A stretch of DNA of 64,000 nucleotides from Bacillus sp. FJAT-22090 (GTDB lineage Bacteria > Bacillota > Bacilli > Bacillales_A > Planococcaceae). Shown here piece after piece: positions 53,204 to 61,998 of this stretch (position 1 is its first letter; the number at the start of each line of letters is the position of its first letter). Position numbers and translations under genes: made by a program. The stretch is taken from contig NZ_CP012601.1 in the NCBI RefSeq assembly GCF_001278755.1, forward strand, positions 434,001-498,000, given 5' to 3'. The notes under the pieces were generated by a model. That model did no database searches. It was not told where the DNA came from and saw only the letters and a list, made by a program, of their open reading frames with translations.

Positions 53204-53968
53204 ATGACAACAAGAACTGATGGTAGAAATGTAGATCAACTAAGGGATATACAAATAGAAACAAATTATTTAATTCATCCAGAAGGCTCCGTATTAATAA
53301 CAGTTGGACGAACAAAGGTCATTTGTAACGCAACGATTGAAGATAGAGTGCCACCTTTTTTAAGAGGACAAGGTAAGGGCTGGATTACTGCAGAATATTC
53401 TATGCTTCCACGAGCTACGCAATCTCGTACACAACGAGAAGCATCAAAAGGTAAAGTAACAGGTCGTACTATGGAAATACAACGTCTAATAGGACGAGCG
53501 TTGCGTTCGGTAGTCGACCTAGAAAGCATTGGTGAAAAAACCATTTGGATCGATTGTGATGTTATCCAAGCGGATGGGGGAACCAGAACAGCTAGTATAA
53601 CAGGAGCATTTGTTGCTTTAACGATTGCACTTGGTAAATTGTATGAAGAAAAGAACTTGCCAGTATTTCCTGTGCGTCATTATTTAGCAGCGACAAGTGT
53701 TGGAATTATTGATAATGTTGGTGTTGTATTAGATTTAAACTACGAGGAAGATTCTTCAGCAGCGGTGGATATGAACATTGTTCAAACAAGTAGTGGAGAG
53801 TATGTGGAACTACAAGGCACTGGGGAAGAAGCAACTTTTTCGAAAAAAGAGTTATTGGTACTGCTTGAGTTTGGAGAGATTGGTATTCAACAACTAATGA
53901 GTGTTCAACGAAACGCACTTGGAGAGTTGGCCAATAAAATCGGTGATAAAGGTCAGGTGTTAGAATGA
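53204..53968 (+). CDS. rph: Ribonuclease PH
   Basis: A 254-residue 3'-5' phosphorolytic exoribonuclease: [65 protein letters not shown] and [23 protein letters not shown]. It trims the 3' ends of tRNA precursors. AAGGAG before the ATG. Its end overlaps rdgB (ATGA). Confidence 0.97.
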   Translation: MTTRTDGRNVDQLRDIQIETNYLIHPEGSVLITVGRTKVICNATIEDRVPPFLRGQGKGWITAEYSMLPRATQSRTQREASKGKVTGRTMEIQRLIGRALRSVVDLESIGEKTIWIDCDVIQADGGTRTASITGAFVALTIALGKLYEEKNLPVFPVRHYLAATSVGIIDNVGVVLDLNYEEDSSAAVDMNIVQTSSGEYVELQGTGEEATFSKKELLVLLEFGEIGIQQLMSVQRNALGELANKIGDKGQVLE

Positions 53969-54567
53969 TAAAAATTATTATTGCAACAAAAAACAAAGGA
54001 AAAGCAAAAGATTTTGAAGCACTATTTGGACCACTTGGCTATGAAGTCTTAACTTTGCATGATGTTGCAGAAGATATGGATGTAGAAGAAACTGGCACTA
54101 CATTTGAAGAAAATGCATTGTTAAAGGCGACAGCCCTAGCAGAGCGTTTACAAACGATGGTCATAGCAGATGATAGCGGATTAGAAATTGATGCGTTAGA
54201 CGGACGTCCAGGCATCTATTCTGCACGATACGCAGGAGAAGAAAAAAGTGATGAAGCAAATATTGTTAAAGTGTTAAAAGAGCTTGAAAATGTGGCTGAT
54301 TCAAACCGCACAGCAAGATTTGTTTGTGCTATTGCAGTTGCTTCTCCTTCAATTGAACCAATAACAGTAAGAGGGACTTGTGAAGGGGTTATTGCAAGAG
54401 AAAAAAGAGGAAGCAATGGGTTTGGATATGATCCAATTTTTTATGTTCCATCTGAAAATAGGATGATGGCTGAATTATCTGGAGAAGAAAAAGGTGCAAT
54501 TTCTCATAGAGGTAATGCAATTAAAAAATTGTCGGTCAAGCTACCTGAGTTATTGAAGGGCGAATAG
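53965..54567 (+). CDS. rdgB: Non-canonical purine NTP pyrophosphatase (RdgB/HAM1)
   Basis: A 200-residue enzyme: [56 protein letters not shown] and [15 protein letters not shown]. It removes ITP, dITP and XTP. Coupled to rph by a four-base overlap and followed by the YsnB-like gene; B. subtilis names these ysnA and ysnB. Confidence 0.95.
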   Translation: MIKIIIATKNKGKAKDFEALFGPLGYEVLTLHDVAEDMDVEETGTTFEENALLKATALAERLQTMVIADDSGLEIDALDGRPGIYSARYAGEEKSDEANIVKVLKELENVADSNRTARFVCAIAVASPSIEPITVRGTCEGVIAREKRGSNGFGYDPIFYVPSENRMMAELSGEEKGAISHRGNAIKKLSVKLPELLKGE

Positions 54568-54575
54568 GTAGTAGA

Positions 54576-55076
54576 ATGAAGTTATTAATTATCAGTGATA
54601 CTCATCAGGATACAAAAACAATGGAAGAAGTTATCCAACATCACCATGAAGTTGATACGATCATCCATTGTGGAGATAGTGAACTGGACTTTTCATACTT
54701 TGCAGATAAACCAATTTATGTTGTTCGTGGGAACTGTGATTTTGATTTACAATTTCCGGAGGAACAGGTGTTTAAAGTGGGAGATGAAATTGTGTATGTT
54801 ACTCATGGGCATAAGCATAGAGTGAAATCAACGCTTATGCCACTGAGTTATCGTGCACAAGAATTAAATGCGTCCATTGTGTGCTTTGGTCATTCTCATT
54901 TGATTGGTGCAGAAATAAACAATGGCATTCTTTTTGTGAATCCCGGCAGCTTACATAAGCCACGTGGCCGTAAAGAAAAAAGCTATGCTATTGTTGAAAA
55001 GCACAAAGATGGGTGGAATGTATTTTTCTATTCCTCCGAGCATATTATTATTGAAAATATAATTTTAAAGTTTTAG
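54576..55076 (+). CDS. ysnB: YfcE/MJ0936-type phosphodiesterase (YsnB)
   Basis: A 166-residue calcineurin-like metallophosphatase. Metal motifs in order: SDTHQD, HCGDSELDF, VRGNCD, YVTHGHKH and CFGHSHLIG. It hydrolyses phosphodiesters in the cytosol; natural substrate unknown. Eight bases after rdgB; AGGTAG is a modest ribosome binding site. Last gene of the B. subtilis-like block. Confidence 0.9.
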   Translation: MKLLIISDTHQDTKTMEEVIQHHHEVDTIIHCGDSELDFSYFADKPIYVVRGNCDFDLQFPEEQVFKVGDEIVYVTHGHKHRVKSTLMPLSYRAQELNASIVCFGHSHLIGAEINNGILFVNPGSLHKPRGRKEKSYAIVEKHKDGWNVFFYSSEHIIIENIILKF

Positions 55077-55086
55077 TGAAATAGCG

Positions 55087-55115
55087 TTGACTTAATTCAA
55101 AATAGATTATATAAT
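55087..55115 (+). promoter_or_regulatory. Promoter of tRNA-Arg copy 1
   Basis: TTGACT (55087-55092), 17 bases, TATAAT (55110-55115), 40 bases upstream of the tRNA. Confidence 0.8.
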
Positions 55116-55154
55116 AAATCTTGTCTTTCCTATCTGTGTGGTGGGGGAGTTCTT

Positions 55155-55228
<74 letters not shown>

Positions 55229-55339
55229 TAAACATTAATAATCCAAACCATGATATATCAATGTTTAGACGAATAGGGGTAAACGGTCAGGATTCGAACC
55301 TAACTTAAATATCCCTACTAAATATTGAAACGAAACTAC

Positions 55340-55373
55340 CTTCTAATCAAATTTGATTAGGAGGTTTTTTTTG
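55340..55373 (+). terminator. Terminator after tRNA-Arg copy 1
   Basis: Perfect palindrome CTAATCAAATTTGATTAG within CCTT...AGG arms, followed by eight T residues. Confidence 0.85.
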
Positions 55374-55499
55374 TGTCTAATATATTCAATGGAATATGAA
55401 TTCTATGTAATCTCTATTTTATTTTCGATAACTTTACTTATAATACTTTGTTTTATTGTCAAAACTATGCAATACCTACTAATGATAGAAGGTTTTATA

Positions 55500-55613
55500 G
55501 TGAAAGGAATCAGTGTCGGACAAATTAATATATTACACGTCATTTTTCTTTCGATGACTGTTATTGGGTTAAAAAATCATGTGACGATCCTTCCGCCAAT
55601 TTGCAAGTTGTAG
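55500..55613 (+). pseudogene. Remnant of a GerAB-type spore germination permease gene
   Basis: From the GTG at 55500 (behind AGAAGG) the frame reads VKGISVGQINILHVIFLSMTVIGLKNHVTILPPI, the usual beginning of GerAB/GerKB proteins, then stops at 55613. One base frame away the text continues as QVVGRDGWI, the next conserved piece of GerAB, so there is a frameshift near 55600. After GRDGWI the sequence jumps to GerAC-like text. Thus only about the first 45 codons of a roughly 360-codon gene remain. Confidence 0.65.
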
Positions 55614-55619
55614 GGAGAG

Positions 55620-56039
55620 ATGGCTGGATTAAAGGTCAATTTAAAACCTCAAGTGGAGAACTATATGATTGTAATATTAGATGATATTAAAGTAAAAGTA
55701 GATCCAATAGTCAATAATGATGTAGTGAAATTTGATATCAATGTAAGTGTGAATGCAGATGTTAGTGTCTTTCAAGGAAATATAACATCTGAAGAAATTC
55801 GAAAGGGTGTTATTAAGCAAGTGAAAAAAGAGATAAACGAAACATATAAAGAAGGCATAAAAAATGATATTGATATTTACCGACTGTCTGAACAGGTTTA
55901 CAGAAAAAACGTAAAGACTTGGAAAAAACAACAAACAGATGGAAAGATAAAGCTCAACGGGGACTCCATACGAAATCTTAATGTTAGCGTAATCAAGGTC
56001 TATTCAGGTAGAAATTCATTTAAAGAAACAATTCAATAA
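55620..56039 (+). pseudogene. Remnant of a GerAC-type germination lipoprotein gene (C-terminal third)
   Basis: The 139 codons contain VILDDIKVKVDPIVNNDVVKFDINVSVNADVSVF, VIKQVKKEINETYKEGIKNDIDIYRLSEQVYRKNVKTWKKQ and a C-terminal NVSVIKVYSGRN, the normal end of Ger(x)C proteins. The signal peptide, lipobox and first two domains are gone. Its frame begins inside the junction with the gerAB remnant. It could still be translated but should not be functional. Confidence 0.7.
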
Positions 56040-56055
56040 TTATCAAAATTTATTC

Positions 56056-56084
56056 TTGACATTATATAGAAAATCTCAGATAAT
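56056..56084 (+). promoter_or_regulatory. Promoter of tRNA-Arg copy 2
   Basis: TTGACA (56056-56061), 17 bases, GATAAT (56079-56084). Confidence 0.8.
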
Positions 56085-56124
56085 ATATATTGTCTTCCTA
56101 CTATTTGGATAGGCAGGTAATATT

Positions 56125-56198
<74 letters not shown>

Positions 56199-56226
56199 TT
56201 TTCTGTGTGTTTTACCTAATAACATG

Positions 56227-56280
56227 AAAAAGCGTTTAAGATGTTGTTGTTTCAACATTTTAAACGCTTTTTCTTTTTTG
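56227..56280 (+). terminator. Terminator after tRNA-Arg copy 2
   Basis: AAAAAGCGTTTAAGATGTTG pairs with CAACATTTTAAACGCTTTTT, then C and more T residues. Confidence 0.85.
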
Positions 56281-56383
56281 TAGTTTTTTAACTGTGTAAT
56301 CCGTTGATTTCGCCTTCCATTTTCGCCTAAGCAAAAAAATGTATATAGAATATTTATACATAATCGGGATTGGGGGAGCTTGA

Positions 56384-56740
56384 TTGGATACAATCACAAA
56401 TTATGTGGATCTATGTAGAAAAATCGATACTATTGAAAAGCATTTACTACAAATTGATGAGGATTTAGAGGTTTGGAGAGAAGAAAATAAGCTGTTATTC
56501 ACAGTGATGAACAGCGAGGAAATTTTCCATACTACACAAGTAAGAAACATTCAGAACTTACGAAACAAAAAAAGTAGGCTACAAAAGATGCATGATTTTT
56601 ATTTAGAATTAAAGAGTGAGAAAGAAAGCAAAACAAGTATGCTGAAGGGGTTAAATTATCAAATTTCTCGAATGAAATACAAAGAGAATAAATCGTATAA
56701 ACAAATTGCGGACGAATTAAATTGGCATATACAATATTAA
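56384..56740 (+). CDS. Hypothetical coiled-coil protein
   Basis: 118 residues from a TTG at 56384 behind TGGGGGAGC. It is mostly helical and charged, with a long likely coiled coil (residues 10-85), ending in MKYKENKSYKQIADELNWHIQY, which looks like a small helix-turn-helix end as seen in some phage-type sigma-like or ArpU proteins. I do not recognise it. It has its own terminator and no close neighbours, next to a tRNA gene, a usual site for acquired DNA. Confidence 0.6.
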   Translation: MDTITNYVDLCRKIDTIEKHLLQIDEDLEVWREENKLLFTVMNSEEIFHTTQVRNIQNLRNKKSRLQKMHDFYLELKSEKESKTSMLKGLNYQISRMKYKENKSYKQIADELNWHIQY

Positions 56741-56748
56741 GGACGAAC

Positions 56749-56775
56749 GAGCATCTCATAGAGGTGCTTTTTTAT
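56749..56775 (+). terminator. Terminator after the coiled-coil gene
   Basis: GCATCTC, ATA loop, GAGGTGC and TTTTTT. The remaining bases to 56978 are AT-rich without visible signals. Confidence 0.8.
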
Positions 56776-56978
56776 ATTCTTATAATTTTATGATATTTAT
56801 TAGGCGTTCTACTTTCTTCTAATCATTCATATATTTTCAATAAAATGTACAGAATATTTTGTCTTTTTATTATTTTCTTTTATAATTAATTTAAAGCAAT
56901 AGCAATATTTTCTTTCTATCCTATTTAGTTTACTAACATAAATTATTTCTATTTTAATAAGAGAGAGGTGTAAATATT

Positions 56979-58589
56979 TTGAAGGCGATATATACAAATG
57001 GTACTTTCTATACAATGAATCCTCTTAAACCTACTGTTCAGGCTATTGTTGTTGATAATGAAAGAATTTTAGATATGGGAGCGCATGAAGATATGATTCT
57101 TCAATGGGGGAGAAAAGGAACCCCCATTATTAACATGGAAGAAAAAACTATAATACCAGGTTTGATTGACAGTCATCTACATATTTCAAGTGTAGGGATT
57201 AATTCTTTAGAGCTTAATCTTATTGGCATAAAATCGAAAGATGAGCTACTAGCTGCGATTAAGAAAAAAGCAAGCACATTATTGCCAGGAGAATGGATTT
57301 TAGGTCGTGGGTGGGATGAAAATATTTTTCCTGATAAACGAATTCCTTCCATACAAGAACTGGACTATGTTGCTCCTTACTTTCCGCTTTTTTTACCTCG
57401 AATATGTGGACACGCATTTTTAGTAAACAGTCGTGCCCTTTCACTCTGTGGATATCATGCCGATATGTTCATTCCGTACGGTGGCACTATCGTAACAGAT
57501 CCTACTAGCCATAAACCTACTGGCTTATTGCTTGAAACTGCTTCAACCCTCATTACAAAACATATACCCCAAAAAAGTTTTTCACAGTTAAAAGATGCTT
57601 TAAAAAATGCACTACAAGATGCAGTTAGCCTTGGATTAACAAGCATACACACAAATGACCCTAATTATTTAGGAGGTGCAAGTCAAACCTACAAACTATT
57701 CAATGAGCTTGTAAATAAAGAAGGCATCAGTCCAAGAAGTAATCTTTTAATGGACTATGATTATTTAGAAGAATTAAAAGCATCCAGTATGTTTACAGGT
57801 TATGGAAATAATAAAGTGATGATCGGAGCAATCAAGCTTTTTGCAGATGGCGCATTAGGAGGCAGAACCGCTCTACTTTCTCAGCCTTATGAAGATGATG
57901 GAAATAACCTTGGAAATGCGATGTATGATAATGATGAACTTTTTCAAATTATTAAAGATATCCGAGAAAATAATATGCCTGTTGCCATACACGCTATTGG
58001 TGACTTAGCTTTAAAAAATGTTTTAGATAGTTTAGATTTATTCGAACCAACTAGATTTAGAGATAGACTCATTCATGTATCTATTTTAAATGAAGTATTG
58101 ATGGAAAGACTAAAAGGTTCACATCGAATTTCGGATGTACAACCAAAGTTTGTAACAAGTGATTACCCATGGATTATAGATAGATTAGGTGAATACAGAG
58201 CTAAGTTTGCTTATCCATTTAAAACACTTTTACAAAACGGGGTATTGTGTGCAGGTGGTTCAGATGCACCAATCGAACCGTTAAATCCATTGTTAGGAAT
58301 TCATGCAGCTGTGACACGCAAGAAAAGAGAAGAGACTCACGATGGATATAATGTACAAGAGAAATTGTCCATGTATGAAGCGATTCAACTTTTTACTCTA
58401 GGAGGTGCTTATGCAACAAACGAGGAATATGAGAAGGGAACACTTGAAAGAGGAAAACTATGTGATATGACGGTACTCTCACAAGACCCATTTCGTATGA
58501 AAAGTGCTGATGAGTTGTTGACTACAAAAGTAGAAATGACAGTAATCGGCGGAGAAATTAAATACCGAAATAACGAACTAATTAACTAA
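56979..58589 (+). CDS. YtcJ-like metal-dependent amidohydrolase
   Basis: A 536-residue Amidohydro_3 family protein: IIPGLIDSHLHISSVG (HxH metal site), WILGRGWDENIFP, KLFADGALGGRTALLSQPYEDD, VAIHAIGDLALKNVLD, and GSDAPIEPLNPLLGIHAAVTRK near the end. YtcJ and NfdA (formamide-type deformylase) belong here; the substrate cannot be named. The start is TTG at 56979 behind GAGAGGTG. The sodium symporter follows 34 bases later, so uptake and hydrolysis may be linked. Confidence 0.85.
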   Translation: MKAIYTNGTFYTMNPLKPTVQAIVVDNERILDMGAHEDMILQWGRKGTPIINMEEKTIIPGLIDSHLHISSVGINSLELNLIGIKSKDELLAAIKKKASTLLPGEWILGRGWDENIFPDKRIPSIQELDYVAPYFPLFLPRICGHAFLVNSRALSLCGYHADMFIPYGGTIVTDPTSHKPTGLLLETASTLITKHIPQKSFSQLKDALKNALQDAVSLGLTSIHTNDPNYLGGASQTYKLFNELVNKEGISPRSNLLMDYDYLEELKASSMFTGYGNNKVMIGAIKLFADGALGGRTALLSQPYEDDGNNLGNAMYDNDELFQIIKDIRENNMPVAIHAIGDLALKNVLDSLDLFEPTRFRDRLIHVSILNEVLMERLKGSHRISDVQPKFVTSDYPWIIDRLGEYRAKFAYPFKTLLQNGVLCAGGSDAPIEPLNPLLGIHAAVTRKKREETHDGYNVQEKLSMYEAIQLFTLGGAYATNEEYEKGTLERGKLCDMTVLSQDPFRMKSADELLTTKVEMTVIGGEIKYRNNELIN

Positions 58590-58629
58590 GAAAGTAACTA
58601 AAACTAAAAAATAAGGGAGGAAATTGAAT

Positions 58630-60093
58630 ATGGATGCTGTACTTGAAACAATTGTTGGATGGCTATGGGGATTACCACTAATTTTCACTGTTTTATTTGT
58701 CGGGTTATATTTCACCATTGGGAGCAAGCTATTCCAGTTCGGGTATTTACCTCATATCTTTAAATCTACCTTTGGTAAAGTATTTTCAAAGCGAGACAAG
58801 TCGAAAGATTTGAAAGGAATATTAACTCCATTTCAAGCCGTAAGTACAGCAATTGGCGGAAGTGTAGGCGTTGGAAATATCGGGGGAGTTGCTACAGCCA
58901 TCGCAATTGGTGGTCCTGGAGCGGTTTTTTGGATGTGGATCACAGCACTTCTTGGTATGATAACGAAAACCGTAGAAGTAACATTATCTGTTTACTATCG
59001 CAACACAGATGAAAAAGGAAATCCGTATGGCGGTCCAACCTATTACATGGAAAAAGGGCTTGGTGAAGAAAAGAAATTTAAATATTGGAAAGTGCCCGCC
59101 ATTCTCTTTGGTTTTGGAATCTTTACAACGTTTTTTATTACGCTTCAAAATTATACGATTTCTGAAGCATTGAGCTCGTCGTTTAATATTGGTATGATTC
59201 CCGCTTCTCTTATCTATTTAACAATTATTTATATCATCATTTACGGTGGCATCAAGCGTATTGGTGAAATTGCCTCTTTACTTGTGCCTTTCATGTGTTT
59301 GTTTTATGTTATTGCGGGTCTATTTATTATTTTCAAAAATTACTCCGAAATTATCCCTGTCTTTGGTTTAATATTTGACAGTGCATTTTCTGGAATGGCA
59401 GCTGTCGGCGGTTTTACTGGTGCTGCTATTGCTCAAGTAATCCGTATGGGTGTAGCGCGTGCCGTGTATAGTAATGAAGCTGGCTGGGGAACTTCTCCAA
59501 TGATTCACTCTACAGCGAAAACGGATCATCCTATTAAACAAGGTATGTGGGGAGCAGTAGAAGTTTTTGTTGATACGATTATTGTTTGTTCGATTACAGC
59601 TTTTACAATCATCATTACGGGTGTTTGGTCGTCTGGCTTAGATGGTGCTGCATTAACATTGTCTGCTTTTGAAATTGGAATCGGTGAATTCGGTCGTTAT
59701 ATTATCACCATATCAATTTTCTTATTTGGGCTAACAACTTCTACCGGATGGTATACGTACTATGAAATCTTATTAAGACACGTGTTTAAAGACGAGAAAA
59801 AGATTACGCTAAAATATAAAATTCTAACCCTTTTCAAGTGGCTGTATCCAATTCCTGGATCATTGATGGTTATTTACGCTGTAATGTATAATCTCCCTGG
59901 AAAAGCAGTTTGGTATTTTGCAGACATAACAACTGCCATTCCGACATTTGTAAACTTAGTTGTTATATTAATACTTAGTAAAAAATTCTTTGAATTACTT
60001 CGAGATTATAAGGCTAGATATTTAAATATAGGAGTAGTTGACCCAAATTTTAGTGTCTTTTATGAAGATAAAATGAAGAAAGGGAATAGGTAG
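58630..60093 (+). CDS. Sodium:alanine (AGCS) symporter
   Basis: About 487 residues and ten to eleven membrane segments. GGSVGVGNIGGVATAIAIGGPGAVFWMWITALLGM, NPYGGPTYYMEKGLG, and MGVARAVYSNEAGWGTSPMIHSTA are AGCS/DagA signatures. It imports alanine, glycine or similar amino acids with sodium. ATG at 58630 is nine bases after GGGAGG; a TTG six bases earlier is too close. Ends in a bidirectional terminator. Confidence 0.93.
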   Translation: MDAVLETIVGWLWGLPLIFTVLFVGLYFTIGSKLFQFGYLPHIFKSTFGKVFSKRDKSKDLKGILTPFQAVSTAIGGSVGVGNIGGVATAIAIGGPGAVFWMWITALLGMITKTVEVTLSVYYRNTDEKGNPYGGPTYYMEKGLGEEKKFKYWKVPAILFGFGIFTTFFITLQNYTISEALSSSFNIGMIPASLIYLTIIYIIIYGGIKRIGEIASLLVPFMCLFYVIAGLFIIFKNYSEIIPVFGLIFDSAFSGMAAVGGFTGAAIAQVIRMGVARAVYSNEAGWGTSPMIHSTAKTDHPIKQGMWGAVEVFVDTIIVCSITAFTIIITGVWSSGLDGAALTLSAFEIGIGEFGRYIITISIFLFGLTTSTGWYTYYEILLRHVFKDEKKITLKYKILTLFKWLYPIPGSLMVIYAVMYNLPGKAVWYFADITTAIPTFVNLVVILILSKKFFELLRDYKARYLNIGVVDPNFSVFYEDKMKKGNR

Positions 60094-60102
60094 AGAATAT
60101 TT

Positions 60103-60137
60103 AAAACCGCAAAGAATAGTCTTTGCGGTTTTTTCAT
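60103..60137. terminator. Bidirectional terminator
   Basis: AAAACCGCAAAGA, ATAG, TCTTTGCGGTTTTTT between the symporter and the convergent catalase. Confidence 0.9.
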
Positions 60138-60139
60138 AC

Positions 60140-60997
60140 TTACTTATTCATATCCGACAATCCAGGGCTATGCTCATTTTGCATATCTGGCATTAGTGGC
60201 ACTGGGTATCCTTGAGGAGGATCTGTAACCGCAAGAGTTCCATCATTTCTACTTGGTGATTGTCCCTGAAATACTTCAGCTATTCTAGTCGGGTCCAGTC
60301 TAAAATTAAATTGGGAATTATGGAATCCCATATCAACATACTTTTTACATTCTGGATACTTGTTAATATCGTAATTAGGAATTGGGAAAATTTTTCCCCA
60401 ATCTACCCCTAGTGTTTCTAAAGCCTTTGCGAAAGCATTTTGATGTGCATTATCACGTACGATTAAAAAAGCGAGCGTTTCCCGGAAGGTTTTGTTCGAA
60501 CTCATTTCGTAAATTCGAGTCTTTTGTAATACTCCTGTTGATTCTAGTACAACGTTGTTTAATAAATCCGCAATTAGATTGCCGTGTGCATACACCCAAG
60601 AACCGTTCCATGGATTTCCGGCTGCATCTACTGGTAGAGAAGCTTGTGCTCCAACGATAAAATGATGCGGGTTTGCATGTCTTACAGCATCATCTAGTGG
60701 GGCATTATCCATTCCAGCGTTTCCTGGAATTGCAGATTCACCTGAGTCATTTAATAACTGATTTATTGTATTTTGTACAAGTTCTACATGGGCGATTTCT
60801 TCCAAGAAAACACCTCGAAGCAAGTCGCGAAATTGCGTTTCTTTTCCTCTAAAATTGGAGCTTTGGAAAAAGTATTGCATCATCGTTCTCATTTCACCAT
60901 AATGTCCACCAAGTATTTCTTGTAAAACTCTTGCTGCTTGTGGATCAGGTTTGTCTGGTGTAATTATATTAATTAGTTCTTCTTTGTAATAATACAT
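60140..60997 (-). CDS. Manganese catalase
   Basis: A 285-residue ferritin-like dimanganese catalase. Metal-site helices: LGGHYGEMRTMMQYFFQ, GVFLEEIAHVELVQNTIN, VLESTGVLQKTRIYEM and IVRDNAHQNAFAKALE. The length matches full non-heme catalases such as YdbD/YjqC, not the shorter coat protein CotJC. It removes hydrogen peroxide. GAGGG before the ATG. It may be forespore or stress related, but no promoter class is evident. Confidence 0.92.
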   Translation of the reverse strand: MYYYKEELINIITPDKPDPQAARVLQEILGGHYGEMRTMMQYFFQSSNFRGKETQFRDLLRGVFLEEIAHVELVQNTINQLLNDSGESAIPGNAGMDNAPLDDAVRHANPHHFIVGAQASLPVDAAGNPWNGSWVYAHGNLIADLLNNVVLESTGVLQKTRIYEMSSNKTFRETLAFLIVRDNAHQNAFAKALETLGVDWGKIFPIPNYDINKYPECKKYVDMGFHNSQFNFRLDPTRIAEVFQGQSPSRNDGTLAVTDPPQGYPVPLMPDMQNEHSPGLSDMNK

Positions 60998-61065
60998 TCT
61001 TTATTTACCCTCGTTTCAAAATTTAATCGATTCATCATAAAGTGGGTTTAAATGAGTTCAATTAT

Positions 61066-61905
61066 TCACGCTAAAGTTTTTGCTTTTGTTGTTCTCTTTC
61101 TTGTTGCAGGCTTTTTCTTTTTCGTTTTATCAAGGGAAGCTTGTAGAGCGGACATTAAATCTGTCACATTGGAAGGGGCAACAGGTTGTTTTTCATCTGT
61201 TGCTGTCACTATTTGATTGCCTGTTTTCTTTTCTTCAATTAACTCCATTAGAGCGGTACGATAGTCATCTGTGTACTTTTCAGGATCGAACGCGGTTGTT
61301 AACTGATCGACCAATAATAGAGCCGTCTCGAGTTCTCGTTGCACAACTTCTTGTTCGCTAGGGATATTTGGAACGTCTTGAGTGCTTCTAACTTCATCTG
61401 GAAAATGAATAGTTTCCATCATTAATGTCTCTTTATACACTCGGACTACCGCTAACTGCTCCTTGGATCTAATAATGATTTTGGCTATGCCAATTTTTCC
61501 TGACTCAAGTAAAGCCTTTCTTAAAAGGGAGTAGGCTTTTCCTCCTCCGCTATCTGGAGCCATGAAATAACTACGTTCAAAGTAAATAGGATCTATTTCC
61601 TCCAATTTTACGAAGTCGATTATTTCTACTGCCTTATCCTCATTTTCTTTTCTTAATTTCTCCAGTTCTTCCTCATCCAAAATAACAAATTTATTCTTGG
61701 AGTACTCATATGCTTTTACGATATCTTCACTTTTTACTTCTTGTTTACACCCTTCACAAACTTTTTGATAACTGATAGGTGTATGGCATTCCTTATGAAG
61801 TTGTCTTAATTTAATATCTTTATTTTCCGTTGCAGTGTGAAGCTTAATCGGAATATTAACTAAGCCAAAGCTAATACTTCCTTTCCAAACTGTATGCATG
61901 TGCAT
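61066..61905 (-). CDS. ku: DNA end-binding protein Ku
   Basis: A 279-residue bacterial Ku: VWKGSISFGLVNIPIKLHTATENKDIKLRQLHKECHTPISYQKVCEGCKQEVKSEDIVKAYEYSKNKFV, YFERSYFMAPDSGGGKAYSLLRKAL, and a basic Lys-rich C-terminal tail (KTKKKKPATRKRTTKAKTLA) used to recruit the ligase and thread on DNA. It acts with LigD in end joining, known in B. subtilis as important in spores. Two in-frame ATGs (61905 and 61899) could be the start. Confidence 0.95.
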   Translation of the reverse strand: MHMHTVWKGSISFGLVNIPIKLHTATENKDIKLRQLHKECHTPISYQKVCEGCKQEVKSEDIVKAYEYSKNKFVILDEEELEKLRKENEDKAVEIIDFVKLEEIDPIYFERSYFMAPDSGGGKAYSLLRKALLESGKIGIAKIIIRSKEQLAVVRVYKETLMMETIHFPDEVRSTQDVPNIPSEQEVVQRELETALLLVDQLTTAFDPEKYTDDYRTALMELIEEKKTGNQIVTATDEKQPVAPSNVTDLMSALQASLDKTKKKKPATRKRTTKAKTLA

Positions 61906-61998
61906 TCACCACTTTTTCTTTTTCTTCTTACTATGCAATCTTTTGACCATTTTTATGTATTAGGATGGCTAATTGTTCAAAAGCTAGGTAAAAAGAAA

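Noticed and set aside
55353-55499. Upstream extension of the gerAB remnant frame from a TTG inside the tRNA terminator
   Set aside because: It begins within the terminator hairpin; the GTG at 55500 with AGAAGG marks the GerAB-like start.
61894-61998. Longer LigD start overlapping ku
   Set aside because: The extra 35 residues are not LigD-like and there is no ribosome binding site before that ATG.
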